Below are positions 24,207 to 32,422 of a stretch of 64,000 nucleotides of DNA, piece after piece. Made by a program: the position numbers and the translations under genes. Position 1 is the stretch's first letter; each line of letters begins with the position of its first letter. Source of the DNA: JACCZR01 sp035296565 (GTDB taxonomy: Bacteria; Actinomycetota; Thermoleophilia; Solirubrobacterales; Thermoleophilaceae); the NCBI GenBank assembly GCA_035296565.1, contig DATHAQ010000041.1, positions 124,001 through 188,000 of the forward strand, written 5' to 3'. The notes beneath the pieces were generated by a model that saw only the letters and a list, made by a program, of their open reading frames with translations, was not told the DNA's origin and did no database searches.

Positions 24207-25069
24207 AGGTCAAGGTCTGGGGCGCGCGCGGCTCGGTGCCCTCGCCCGGCCCCGAGACGAATCGCTACGGCGGCAACACGTCCTGCGTCGAGGTCATCGC
24301 CGACGACGGGACCACGGTGATCCTCGACGGCGGCACCGGCATCCGGAACCTGGGCATGTGCGTGGACCCGGGCGACGGGCCGCTGCACATCCTGCTCACC
24401 CACCTGCACCTGGACCACATCCAGGGCCTGATGTTCTTCGCGCCGCTGTTCCGGCCCGAGTCGGAGGTCACGATCTGGGGGCCGGCCTCGCCCGAGGCGC
24501 CGCTGATGGAGCGCATCGCCCGCTACATCTCCGCGCCGCTGGCGCCGGTCGAGGTGCGCGAGCTGCCCTGCCACCTGGCCTTCCACGAGGCCGAGCCCAC
24601 CGAGTGGAACATCGGCGGCCTGCGCATCCGCGCCGACTCGGTCACCCATCGCGGTCCCACGCTCGGCTACCGCGTCTCCTCGGGCGCGGAGTCGGTCTGT
24701 TACATCCCCGACCACGAGCCGGGCCTGGGCGTCCCAATCTGCGACACCGATGACGACTGGCTCTCGGGCTTCGACCTGGCCCGCGACGCGAGCCTGCTCG
24801 TGCACGACTGCCAGTACACCGACGAGGAGCACCGCGACCACCTCGGCTGGGGCCACTCAGCGCTGACCGACGCGCTGCAGTTCGGGCGGCGCACCCGCGC
24901 CGAGCGCGTGGCGCTTTTCCACCACGATCCGCTGCATACGGACGATTTCCTGGACGGCTTCGCGGGGGATGCGGCCGAGCAGTTCGCCGAGCTCGGGGGC
25001 GATCCCACCCAGCTCCAGCTGGCGACCGAGCGGGCCGAGATCGACGTGACCGGCGCTCCGGCCACGTGA
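24203..25069 (+). CDS. Metallo-beta-lactamase-fold hydrolase
   Basis: 288 residues. The zinc motif THLHLDHIQG (HxHxDH) is near residue 65, with further metal ligands in SVTHRGPTLG, VHDCQYT and FHHDPLHTDD. KVKVWGARGSVPSPGPETN at the start and GGNTSCVE resemble the subgroup of cyclic-nucleotide-phosphodiesterase/RNase Z-like proteins encoded beside PAS domains. Exact substrate unknown. GTG at 24203 coupled to the PAS gene. A family A repeat lies after its stop. Confidence 0.85.
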   Translation: MKVKVWGARGSVPSPGPETNRYGGNTSCVEVIADDGTTVILDGGTGIRNLGMCVDPGDGPLHILLTHLHLDHIQGLMFFAPLFRPESEVTIWGPASPEAPLMERIARYISAPLAPVEVRELPCHLAFHEAEPTEWNIGGLRIRADSVTHRGPTLGYRVSSGAESVCYIPDHEPGLGVPICDTDDDWLSGFDLARDASLLVHDCQYTDEEHRDHLGWGHSALTDALQFGRRTRAERVALFHHDPLHTDDFLDGFAGDAAEQFAELGGDPTQLQLATERAEIDVTGAPAT

Positions 25070-25105
25070 CCGGCGCTCCGCCTGGACGCGCGCGCACCAC
25101 GCGTC

Positions 25106-25152
25106 CCTTCTGAAGGGTTCGTCAGGCGGCTGACGGATTCGCCGCTGCGGTG
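25106..25152 (+). repeat. Dispersed repeat family A, copy at 25.1 kb
   Basis: TTCGTCAGGCGGCTGACGGATTC carries the paired TCAG/CTGA core. It lies in the convergent gap and supplies the last seven codons of the minus-strand acetyltransferase gene. Confidence 0.5.
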
Positions 25153-25598
25153 CGCCATGTGGTGGCCTTGCGCCGACTGGCCAGGCGCGCCGACAGCTTC
25201 GCCATCAGAGCGTGGGCGGGGCGGTTGTCGCCATGCATCGCGGCCGTGAAGCGCTCGATCCCATGGCGCAAGGCCTCCTCGACCAGCTCGTAGCCCATGC
25301 GGGTGCCCAGGCCCTGGCCCTGCAGCGGGTCGGCGATCACGATCGCGATCTCGGCCTCCGCGGGATCCTCCAGCCGCACGAAGCGGCCCACGCCGACCAG
25401 GTCGCCGTCGCCGTCGATGGCGACCAGGGCCACGTGGTCGTGGCCGTCGACCTCGGTGAGGTAGCGCAGCTCGGCGGCCGTGAAGCGCGGCTTGGGGGTC
25501 AGGAAGCGACGCTGAATCGTGGCCTCGGACAGATGCGTGAGGCCCCAGCTGAGAAGGGCCTTGTCCTCGGGTCGAATGGGCCGGATGCGAACGTCCAT
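25122..25598 (-). CDS. GNAT-family N-acetyltransferase
   Basis: 158 residues. Acetyl-CoA binding region reads IAIVIADPLQGQGLGTRMGYELVEEAL (motif A with QGQGLGT). N-terminus MDVRIRPIRPEDKALL is a normal GNAT start; a GTG at 25646, overlapping the previous stop, is an alternative start adding 16 residues. The C-terminal end (RRKATTWRTAAANPSAA) is not family-like; its last residues are read through a family A repeat, suggesting that the original terminus was replaced. The motif core is intact, so acetyl transfer to a small molecule or protein amine remains plausible. Confidence 0.8.
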   Translation of the reverse strand: MDVRIRPIRPEDKALLSWGLTHLSEATIQRRFLTPKPRFTAAELRYLTEVDGHDHVALVAIDGDGDLVGVGRFVRLEDPAEAEIAIVIADPLQGQGLGTRMGYELVEEALRHGIERFTAAMHGDNRPAHALMAKLSARLASRRKATTWRTAAANPSAA

Positions 25599-25642
25599 AG
25601 TTCGATTTTGTTCGAACAGAAGCGGTCGCTGTGTGCCCGTCG

Positions 25643-26578
25643 TCACGCAGGCGGGCCGCGCTCCAGGTCGAGCTCGGTGTGCACTCCGAGGGCGTTGAGG
25701 ATCGTGTTCGCCTGCTCCAGGCTCCCGGCCTCGCCTACCGCGGCCGCCAGGCGCGCCGAGGAGCGCAGGGCCGCGGCGACGTCGAAGAAGAAGGTCCCCG
25801 CCGCCACCGCCGACAGCTCGACCGAGCGCCGGCCGCCCCTGATTGCCGTGGGGCCTCCGGCCCCGCGGAAGGCGCGAACCGCCTGCGCGCTTGCCTCCGT
25901 AGGCACCTCCGCGAGCGCCCCCTCCAGCCGCTCGACCACCGGGCCCGTCAGGCCCCGCGCCCCCGCCAACCCGCCCGCCTCCGCCACCTCGCCGAGGCGC
26001 TCGAGCGTCTCGGCCGGCGTCAGCTCGCCGTCGCAGCCGATGCCGAAGACGGCCCCGAGCACAGGGACGCCGGACACGCGTGCCGCCGCGGCGAGCATCA
26101 GCGCGTCGCAGAGCGGGCTGCCGAGGCCGGGCTCGTCGCCGTGGGCGAGCGCGTCGCCGCCCACGTCGAGCGCGACCAGGAGGTCACAGCCGAGGCCCTC
26201 CATCGCCTCCGACAGTCCCTCAGCCACCGCCCGGACTCCTGGGTGGGGGTCCACCAGCACGACGTCCTCGCCGAGGAAGCGCGCCATGTGGGACTCGGCG
26301 AACAGGGTCCCGTCGCCGCGCACGCGGGTAGCGGGAGAGGCGGCGAGCACCGGCCCGGCCAGCACCCGCGCGCCCTCGATCTCCCCGGCGCTGCGCGGCC
26401 CCGGACGGGGGTCGATCGGCCGCCGCTCCCAGGTCACGCCCCCGACTACTGGCGAAGCGGCGTGCAGCTGTCGGCACGACTCGGCGACGGCCAGGGCGCC
26501 GACCACGTCGCCGCCTCCACCCACGCCGATCACCAGGGGCCGCCGGGAGGCGGCGAGCAGGGCGTCGGCGTCGATCAC
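25643..26578 (-). CDS. DUF1152-like protein
   Basis: 311 residues. It starts VIDADALLAASRRPLVIGVGGGGDVVGAL, a glycine-rich nucleotide-binding-like N-terminus seen in DUF1152 proteins, and keeps the conserved LDVGGDAL and LAAAARVSGVPVLG blocks. Biochemical activity of this family is unknown to me. The GTG at 26578 overlaps the DUF427 stop (GTGA), so the genes are translationally coupled; it also starts the chain leading to the acetyltransferase. Confidence 0.72.
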   Translation of the reverse strand: MIDADALLAASRRPLVIGVGGGGDVVGALAVAESCRQLHAASPVVGGVTWERRPIDPRPGPRSAGEIEGARVLAGPVLAASPATRVRGDGTLFAESHMARFLGEDVVLVDPHPGVRAVAEGLSEAMEGLGCDLLVALDVGGDALAHGDEPGLGSPLCDALMLAAAARVSGVPVLGAVFGIGCDGELTPAETLERLGEVAEAGGLAGARGLTGPVVERLEGALAEVPTEASAQAVRAFRGAGGPTAIRGGRRSVELSAVAAGTFFFDVAAALRSSARLAAAVGEAGSLEQANTILNALGVHTELDLERGPPA

Positions 26579-27030
26579 CAGTGCAGGGTGCCCGGGGCGC
26601 CCTTGAACGGCCCCTGAACACCGCTCGTGATCCAGCCGCCGTAGAAGTCCCCCGCGTTGGGCTCGACGCGCTCGCCGCCGAGCCAGCACGCGTCGACGGC
26701 CTGGGGGTAGAAGGCGACGTGGTCGCGCAGCTCGGCGTAGCGGGCCACGGGGTCGGGGTAGGACCACGCCGCGGCCTCGGCGCGCCGCTCGCCGACCACG
26801 ACGTCGAAGTACACGGCCCGGCCCTTCCACTCGCAGAGGCTGCGTCGCCCGTGGCGCTGGAGGTGGGAGACGTCGCCGGCAGGGAAGTAGATGCCCGGGG
26901 CCTGGCTGGTCTCCAGCACGCGCAGGGCGCGCACGGAGTCCGCCACCGTCACTCCGGCCAGCTCGACGCGCGCCCGCAGCGGAGCGGGCTCGACCCGAGG
27001 CGGGCGGGGGTAGTCCCAGACGGACTCCAA
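26575..27030 (-). CDS. DUF427 domain protein
   Basis: 151 residues. The DUF427 pattern is clear: VTVADSVRALRVLETSQAPGIYFP, SLCEWKGRAVYFDVV, AAWSYPDPVARYAELRDHVAFYP and an FYGGWITSG end. A small beta-rich protein whose function is not established. It is in a minus-strand run with the ABC transporter genes upstream, with a 1-base gap to the septum-formation-like gene and a 4-base overlap with the DUF1152 gene. Confidence 0.87.
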   Translation of the reverse strand: MESVWDYPRPPRVEPAPLRARVELAGVTVADSVRALRVLETSQAPGIYFPAGDVSHLQRHGRRSLCEWKGRAVYFDVVVGERRAEAAAWSYPDPVARYAELRDHVAFYPQAVDACWLGGERVEPNAGDFYGGWITSGVQGPFKGAPGTLHW

Positions 27031-27031
27031 C

Positions 27032-27418
27032 TCAGCGGGCGATACAGGTCACGACCCGGTCATCCTGACGCCAGGAGCTCTCCGAGGGCACGAAGAAGAA
27101 GCTCTCGGCGCAGCGCCGCTCGGCCGCCGCGAGCACCCGCTTGCGGCCCGGCCAGCGGCCGTCGGGAAGCTGCACCCGGGCGCGCACCTCGCCCCGGTGT
27201 GGCGAGCGGCACGGGACGACCCGCGCGCTCACCGACTCGCCTCCCTCCACGGTGCTCAGGCAGTCGCCGACGCGGAGGTCGCCGAGGGCCACCCTGGTGG
27301 GCTCGATCACGCGCCCGCGCCGGTCACGCACCTCTTCGTCGGAGGCGAAGAGGACGCCGGCGGCAAAGCCGGCGCCCAGCGCCACCAGCACTGCGAGCAG
27401 GGCGAGAGCCCACCGCAT
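27032..27418 (-). CDS. Membrane-anchored septum-formation-like (GDCL/VPC) protein
   Basis: 128 residues. One N-terminal helix (ALALLAVLVALGAGFAAGVL) anchors an extracytoplasmic domain containing VGDCLSTVEGG, VPCRSPHRGEV and RCAESFFFVPS, the Cys-rich pattern of the actinobacterial septum-formation family. The three Cys pair positions (GDCL, VPC, RRC) and a fourth TCIAR suggest disulfides. It is a likely wall- or division-associated protein by family, not demonstrated here. It sits 30 bases after the osmoprotectant-binding protein gene. Confidence 0.66.
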   Translation of the reverse strand: MRWALALLAVLVALGAGFAAGVLFASDEEVRDRRGRVIEPTRVALGDLRVGDCLSTVEGGESVSARVVPCRSPHRGEVRARVQLPDGRWPGRKRVLAAAERRCAESFFFVPSESSWRQDDRVVTCIAR

Positions 27419-27448
27419 GGCAGGCCCTCGCCCTGGCCTCCTATCGGC

Positions 27449-28426
27449 TCACTTGATGAAGCCCTCCGAGCGGAGGTAGTCCTTCGCGACCTTCTCCGGC
27501 TCCTGCTTGTCGAGGTCCACGCGCGAGTTCAGCTCGCCCATCACCTTCTCGGTGAGCGGCTTCTGAACCTGCTCGATGACCTTCTGGCCCTCGGGCCCGA
27601 TCTCCTCGAACGTCTGGTTGCGCATCAGCAGCGAGACGTTGTAGGGCGGGAACAGGGTCTTGTCGTCGTCGACGGTCACGTACTTGCCGGTCGTCAGCTC
27701 ACCGTCGGTGGTGAAGCCGAAGATGACGTCGGCCGAGTTGTTCTCGATCACGTCGTACTTCTCCTCGGAGGCGACGAAGCCGCCGAACTTCAGCCCGTAG
27801 GTCTGCTCGACGCCGAGCAGGCAGTCGATGCGCTTCTTGCACTCCGGGAAGCCCGAGACCTTCAGGTCCTCGGTCTTGCCCTTGAGGTCGGACATGGTCT
27901 TCGGCTTGCCGAGCTTGTTCCACAGCTCCTTGCTCATCGCGAGCCGGTAGGTGTTCTCGAACGGCGTGGGCGGCAGAGCGGTGATCTGCTCCTTGGCCGT
28001 TTCGGCCTTGACCTGGTCGAAGGTCGCCTGCTTCTCCTTGGGCACCTTCTGCACGGGCACCTTGAAGAACGCCGTCAGCGCCGTGCCCGTGTACTCGGGA
28101 TAGGCGTCGACTTCGCCTTGGCGGAGAGCCTTGTAGGCCACGACCTCGGAGCCAAGGTCGAGCGACTTCTTGACCTTGAAGCCGGCGGCCGACAGCGCGT
28201 CGGCGTAGATGTTGCCCAGGATGTACTGCTCGGTGAAGTTCTTCGAGCCGACGGTGATCGTCGGCTTGGAGCCCGCCCCCGAGATCTTCTGGATCTGCTC
28301 GCCGGAAGCGGCCTGTGAGCCGCCGCTTCCGCCGCTCTTCTCTTCGTCGTCGTTGCCGCATGCGGCGAGCCCGAGCGCCAAGAGGAGCGCGGAAAGGATC
28401 GCGAGCGGTATGAACCGTGATCTCAT
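27449..28426 (-). CDS. Osmoprotectant ABC transporter, substrate-binding lipoprotein
   Basis: 325 residues. Signal peptide with lipobox (LALGLAACGN) and a Gly/Ser linker. The mature protein fits the OpuAC-like/OsmF fold: ITVGSKNFTEQYILGNIYAD, then EYTGTALTAFF and VIEQVQKPLTEKVMGELNSR. Such proteins bind glycine betaine, choline or similar compatible solutes through aromatic residues. Last gene of a four-gene operon; its ATG overlaps the stop of the second permease gene. Confidence 0.9.
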   Translation of the reverse strand: MRSRFIPLAILSALLLALGLAACGNDDEEKSGGSGGSQAASGEQIQKISGAGSKPTITVGSKNFTEQYILGNIYADALSAAGFKVKKSLDLGSEVVAYKALRQGEVDAYPEYTGTALTAFFKVPVQKVPKEKQATFDQVKAETAKEQITALPPTPFENTYRLAMSKELWNKLGKPKTMSDLKGKTEDLKVSGFPECKKRIDCLLGVEQTYGLKFGGFVASEEKYDVIENNSADVIFGFTTDGELTTGKYVTVDDDKTLFPPYNVSLLMRNQTFEEIGPEGQKVIEQVQKPLTEKVMGELNSRVDLDKQEPEKVAKDYLRSEGFIK

Positions 28427-29193
28427 GATGTGGCTGCTTCCCTCCTTCGTAGGTTGGGCAGGCGGCGCCTTTGCGGTTCCCCTGCCCCCAATTTGAGTCC
28501 CTCGGGCGTGACCGCCCGCTGCAGCGCCGCCAGGGCGCCGGAGACCGCCAAGGTCAGGACGCTCACAGCGATCGCGGCGCCGAGCCGCCCGTCGGCACCG
28601 TAAACGTTGCCGGAGATGATCGGCGTGCCCAGCGAGTCGACGCTTCCGAGCGGCGCGATCGTCGCGGTGGCCACCACGTTCACCGCCGCCACGCGGATGC
28701 CGGCGAAGATGGTCGGGAGCGAAAGCGGCAGCTCGACCTGCCGGATGATCTCGGTGTCGGTCATCCCCATGCCGCGTGCGGCGTCCACCGAGTCGCGCTC
28801 GACCTGCGTGACCGCGACCCAGGTGTTGGTGAGCACCGGCGGGAGCGCGAGCAGGGCCAGCGAGAGCATGATCGGGACGAAGCCCACGCCGATGTAGGCG
28901 ATGAAGACCGTGAGCAGCACGAGCGTGGGGATCGCCCGGCCGACGTTGGAGGCGTTGATCGCGGCGAACTCGCCCTTGCGGTGGTGGCCCAGGTAGAGGC
29001 CCAACGGGATCGCCACCGCCGTTCCGATGGCCACCGCCGAGGCCGACAGCGCAAGGTGCTTGAGCGTGAGATCGAGCATCTCCGAGATGCCGCCGACCTC
29101 GGTGTTGGGGTCTAGCTGCGAAGGCTGCTGCTTGAACAGGAACTCGATGGCCCCGCCGAAGTCGTTGAGCACGTTCGCCAGGACGAGGCTCAT
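28423..29193 (-). CDS. Osmoprotectant ABC transporter permease 2
   Basis: 256 residues with about six membrane helices. The cytoplasmic EAA loop that meets the ATPase reads DAARGMGMTDTEIIRQVELP. The order LTLKHLALSASAVAIGTAVA, IPLGLYLGH fits OpuCB/OsmW-type permeases. ATG at 29193 overlaps the first permease stop. It presumably pairs with permease 1 as a heterodimer. Confidence 0.9.
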   Translation of the reverse strand: MSLVLANVLNDFGGAIEFLFKQQPSQLDPNTEVGGISEMLDLTLKHLALSASAVAIGTAVAIPLGLYLGHHRKGEFAAINASNVGRAIPTLVLLTVFIAYIGVGFVPIMLSLALLALPPVLTNTWVAVTQVERDSVDAARGMGMTDTEIIRQVELPLSLPTIFAGIRVAAVNVVATATIAPLGSVDSLGTPIISGNVYGADGRLGAAIAVSVLTLAVSGALAALQRAVTPEGLKLGAGEPQRRRLPNLRRREAATS

Positions 29194-29897
29194 GCGGCCG
29201 CCGCCCTGCGCCACGGGGTCATGAGCCACTGCACTATCAGGATCAGGAGGTCGAGCACGAGCGCGAGCCCGATGGCCAGCGCGCCCGCCACGGCGATGTT
29301 GGACTGGAAGCCCTTGTCCGCGTTTATCTCCTCGCCGAGCCCGCCGGCGCCCGCGAAGAAGGCCAGCGCCGCCAGCCCTACGGTGGTAGTGGTCGCGATG
29401 CGCAGCCCCGCGAAGATCTCCGGCAGGGCCAACGGCACCTCGACCCGCCACAGCAGCTGGCGCTCGGTCAGGCCCATGCCGCGTGCGGCGTCGACGCTCT
29501 CCTTCGGCACCGCCTCGAGGCCCGCGGTCACGTTCACGAAGATGAAGATCAGCGTGTAGGAGACGAGCGCAACCAGCCCGGTCACCGTCCCGCGGCCGGT
29601 GATGGGAAGCAGCAGCAGGAACAGCGCGACGCTGGGGATCGCGTACAGGATCTGCGCCGATGCCGACAGGGGCGGCAGCAGCCAGCGCTTGCGGTGGGCG
29701 ATCAGGGCGAGGGCGAAGGCGATCACGAAACCGATGGCGACCGACACCACGGTGAGGAAAATGTGCTGAAGGAAGGGATCGACGTAGCGGTGGAGGTTGT
29801 CGGCGATCCAGTCCGGGCAGAAGCCGTTGTTGGCCTCGCAGGTGCCTCCCTGCCGCTCTCGGATCTCGAGTTGGCCGAGCTGGAGCCAGCTATTCAT
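29190..29897 (-). CDS. Osmoprotectant ABC transporter permease 1
   Basis: 235 residues. Membrane helices (IFLTVVSVAIGFVIAFALAL and others), EAA loop DAARGMGLTERQLLWRVEVP. The N-terminal segment before the first helix contains a CEANNGFCPDW pair of cysteines that would lie outside the membrane. Overlaps the ATPase gene end by 8 bases, so operon order is ATPase, permease, permease, binding protein. Confidence 0.9.
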   Translation of the reverse strand: MNSWLQLGQLEIRERQGGTCEANNGFCPDWIADNLHRYVDPFLQHIFLTVVSVAIGFVIAFALALIAHRKRWLLPPLSASAQILYAIPSVALFLLLLPITGRGTVTGLVALVSYTLIFIFVNVTAGLEAVPKESVDAARGMGLTERQLLWRVEVPLALPEIFAGLRIATTTTVGLAALAFFAGAGGLGEEINADKGFQSNIAVAGALAIGLALVLDLLILIVQWLMTPWRRAAAA

Positions 29898-31050
29898 CGG
29901 CCACGAGCGCGTCCGCCCCGTGCGGCACCTCTTCCGGAGGCGTCTGGAGGATGTGGCCGATCAGCTCGAGCGAGAGCACGCCGGCCACGCAGCCGCGCTC
30001 GTCGACGACGGCGCCGTAGCGGGTCTCGCTCTCCAGCAGGTCCGACAGGGCGTCGCGCAGCACGTCGTCGAGCTCGACCAGCGGCTCGGCCTTCGAGCGG
30101 AAGTCCTCGGTCACGCGCTCGCCGGCGAGAGCTCGCTCGCTGAGCCACCCCCACGGGTGGCCCTCGTCGTCGACGGCCAGCAGGTAGTCGATGTCGGCGT
30201 CCTCGACCTTCATGCGGGTCTCGGCCACCGACTCGCCGATGCGCACAGTCGCGCCCTTCCACAGGTCGATGTCGCGCACGCGCTGCAGCGCGAGGCGCTT
30301 GAGCGCTCGGTCGGCGCCGACGAAGTCCTCGACGAACTTGTTCGCCGGGTACATGAGCAGCTCCGCCGGCGTGGCGTACTGGGCCAGGATGCCGCCCTCC
30401 TGCAGAATGGCGATGCGGTCTCCCATTTTGATCGCCTCGTCGATGTCGTGGGTCACGAAGACGATCGTCTTGCGCAGTTCCTTCTGCAGGCGCAGGAACT
30501 CGTTCTGCAGGCGTTCGCGGTTGATCGGGTCGATCGCGCCGAAGGGCTCGTCCATCAGCATGAGCGGCGGGTCCACCGCCAGCGCTCGCGCCACGCCGAT
30601 GCGCTGGCGCTGACCGCCCGAGAGCTGACCGGGGTAACGGTCGCGCGTCTCGGAGGGGTCGAGGGAGACGAGCTGCAGCAGCTCGTCGACGCGCTGGGAG
30701 ATGCGCTCCTTGTCCCACCCCAGCAGGCGCGGGACGGTGGCGATGTTGTCGCCCACCGTGAGGTGCGGGAACAGGCCGATCTGCTGGATCGCATAGCCGA
30801 TCTCGCGGCGCAGCTGGGCCGGCTCGCGCTCGGTGACGCTGCGGTCGTCGAGCAGGATGTCGCCGCTCGTGATGTCGATCATGCGGTTGACCATCCGCAT
30901 GGCCGTGGTCTTCCCGCAGCCCGAGGGGCCGACGAGCACGCAGATCTCCCCCGCCGGCACCGTGAGGGAAAGCCTGTCGACGGCGGGCTGCTCCTGGCCC
31001 GGGTAGCGCTTGGTCGCCTCCCGGAATTCGAGCGTCGCTGCCTCAGCCAC
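29890..31050 (-). CDS. Osmoprotectant ABC transporter ATPase with CBS pair
   Basis: 386 residues. Walker A GPSGCGKTT near residue 43, signature LSGGQRQRIGVARAL, Walker B LMLMDEPFGAID, and switch His in VFVTHDIDEA. After residue about 240 there are two CBS-like repeats (MKVEDADIDYLLAVDDEGHP and TRYGAVVDERGCVAGVLSLE), as in OpuA/OpuC-type ATPases where they sense ionic strength. It drives import for the two permeases and the binding lipoprotein encoded behind it. First gene of the operon; a family B repeat lies just upstream. Confidence 0.92.
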   Translation of the reverse strand: MAEAATLEFREATKRYPGQEQPAVDRLSLTVPAGEICVLVGPSGCGKTTAMRMVNRMIDITSGDILLDDRSVTEREPAQLRREIGYAIQQIGLFPHLTVGDNIATVPRLLGWDKERISQRVDELLQLVSLDPSETRDRYPGQLSGGQRQRIGVARALAVDPPLMLMDEPFGAIDPINRERLQNEFLRLQKELRKTIVFVTHDIDEAIKMGDRIAILQEGGILAQYATPAELLMYPANKFVEDFVGADRALKRLALQRVRDIDLWKGATVRIGESVAETRMKVEDADIDYLLAVDDEGHPWGWLSERALAGERVTEDFRSKAEPLVELDDVLRDALSDLLESETRYGAVVDERGCVAGVLSLELIGHILQTPPEEVPHGADALVADE

Positions 31051-31083
31051 GGCGCATCATGCGCGGCAGGCTATCGCCGGACC

Positions 31084-31122
31084 GCAGGCCGGGCGTCGGC
31101 CGGCCGAGCACCGCCGATCGCG
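31084..31122 (+). repeat. Dispersed repeat family B, copy at 31.1 kb
   Basis: GCAGGCCGGGCGTCGGCCGG followed by CCGAGCACCGCCGATCGCGG. It sits in the 76-base gap between a small helical-protein gene and the transporter operon and matches copies at 34.4, 37.0, 43.0 and 49.9 kb. Confidence 0.6.
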
Positions 31123-31126
31123 GGCG

Positions 31127-31468
31127 TCACTGGGCTGTGTGGCGTGGGGTGGTTCTCGAAGCCTTGACGTCGGCCTGCGCGAGGCGGTCGAGCTCACGGC
31201 GCAGGTCTGCCCGGAGACTGGCCACTTCAACCTCGTCGATCTCCGGATCGGCCTCGGCCGAGGCGACGATGGCCGCCGCGAGGCTCTCGTTGGCTGCGTT
31301 GAGCTCGCGCTCAGCCTGCTCGCGCTCGGTGGTCCCGCGCAGATCGAGCGCGCGGTCGCGGGCGTCGCGGGCGAGCGGGGCCAGGCGCTCGCGGTCGTCG
31401 GGCCCCATGCGCAGCCAGCGAGTGTGGAGCGTTCGTGCCAGCCGGACCGGGATCGAGACGAAGCCCAT
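31127..31468 (-). CDS. Small coiled-coil protein, unknown function
   Basis: 113 residues. Arg/Glu/Ala-rich, mostly helical (ERELNAANESLAAAIVASAEA, RADLRRELDRLAQADVKAS), with no catalytic motif I recognise. ATG at 31468. It is monocistronic and followed by a family B repeat. It could be a structural or regulatory helix-rich protein. Confidence 0.55.
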   Translation of the reverse strand: MGFVSIPVRLARTLHTRWLRMGPDDRERLAPLARDARDRALDLRGTTEREQAERELNAANESLAAAIVASAEADPEIDEVEVASLRADLRRELDRLAQADVKASRTTPRHTAQ

Positions 31469-31522
31469 GCCGAGCGCATGGTCCCCGGCCCGGCGGACGG
31501 ATCCGCGTAAGAGCTGCGAGCC

Positions 31523-32317
31523 CTAGGCGACGGCGCCCAGGCGCGTCGGCCTTCGCCGTTGGGCCTTGCCGGAGCCCGACCGGCTGAAGCGCTGCAGCGC
31601 GTCGGCGATGCCGCGATAGGCCCCCGGGTTCATGCCCATGCCGCAGTGGCTCGAGCGGACCTCGAGATGCTCGGCGCTCGGGTCGAGGCAGGACCTCCAG
31701 TCCACGACCCCATCCGTCTTCGAGTAGATCGCGAGGTAGCCGATCGAGGAGTCCAGCGGAGCGGCCAGATGCTCCCAGAAGGTCTCGCAGCAATCGCCGT
31801 CGATGCAGCTGCGGCTGAACAGGTTGGGGATGCGCAGGCTGCCCCCGATGGCGACCGCCTCGACCTGCAGGCGGATGAGCGGGTGCACCGCGAGCGGCTC
31901 CACCTGCGGCGTGCCGAGGCTGATGACGCCGGCCACCAGGTCCGGGCGGGTCTGCGCGAGCACCTTGGCGAATGTCCCGCCGCGGCTCTGGCCGATGATG
32001 ATCGCCGGGCGGCCCTGGCGCTCGACGAGCTCCTCCAGGCAGCGCTCGAGGCGACCGAGGGCACGGGCCGAGCAGTTGACGTTGACGCGGATCCCGGCCT
32101 TGCGGGTGTGGTAGCCGCTGCGGCGCAGCCAGTGGGTCAGCATCGACAGCGAGCCGTCGCCGGCGAGGAAGCCGGGGATGAGCAGGACGGGCTGGCCGCG
32201 GCCGTCGGTGACGCCTTCGCCGCGCCAGACGCGGCTGCGCACGAGCTTGGCGGCCTCGAGGCCCATCCGCGACTCACGCCACAGAGGGGGGTGGGAGAAG
32301 GTGGGCTTCACGTTCAC
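31523..32317 (-). CDS. Alpha/beta-hydrolase, lipase-like
   Basis: 264 residues. LLIPGFLAGDGSLSMLTHWLRR is the oxyanion-strand part and GQSRGG the nucleophile elbow near residue 103; GVVDW supplies a likely acid and SSHCGMGMNP the catalytic His region. It has five cysteines, including SCIDGDCC, suggesting disulfides or metal. The nucleophile motif GQSRGG differs from the classic GHSMGG but has the needed GxSxG. The start is the GTG at 32317, with a GAGGT ribosome site; ATG at 32266 is an alternative. Possibly acts on lipids or esters. Divergent from the quinone oxidoreductase gene. Confidence 0.8.
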   Translation of the reverse strand: MNVKPTFSHPPLWRESRMGLEAAKLVRSRVWRGEGVTDGRGQPVLLIPGFLAGDGSLSMLTHWLRRSGYHTRKAGIRVNVNCSARALGRLERCLEELVERQGRPAIIIGQSRGGTFAKVLAQTRPDLVAGVISLGTPQVEPLAVHPLIRLQVEAVAIGGSLRIPNLFSRSCIDGDCCETFWEHLAAPLDSSIGYLAIYSKTDGVVDWRSCLDPSAEHLEVRSSHCGMGMNPGAYRGIADALQRFSRSGSGKAQRRRPTRLGAVA

Positions 32318-32422
32318 GATCGACCTCACTGCGCGTCGCCTCCCCCAACGACGGAGGGCAACATACCCGTCGGCAACCGCAGCAAACCTACGCCGCGTTC
32401 CGGAGGGATAGGGTGGCGCGCC

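Noticed and set aside
25596..25620. LexA-box-like TTCGATTTTGTTCGAA before the acetyltransferase
   Set aside because: The half-sites are not symmetrically spaced for an actinobacterial SOS box and the site lies only in the operon's internal gap.
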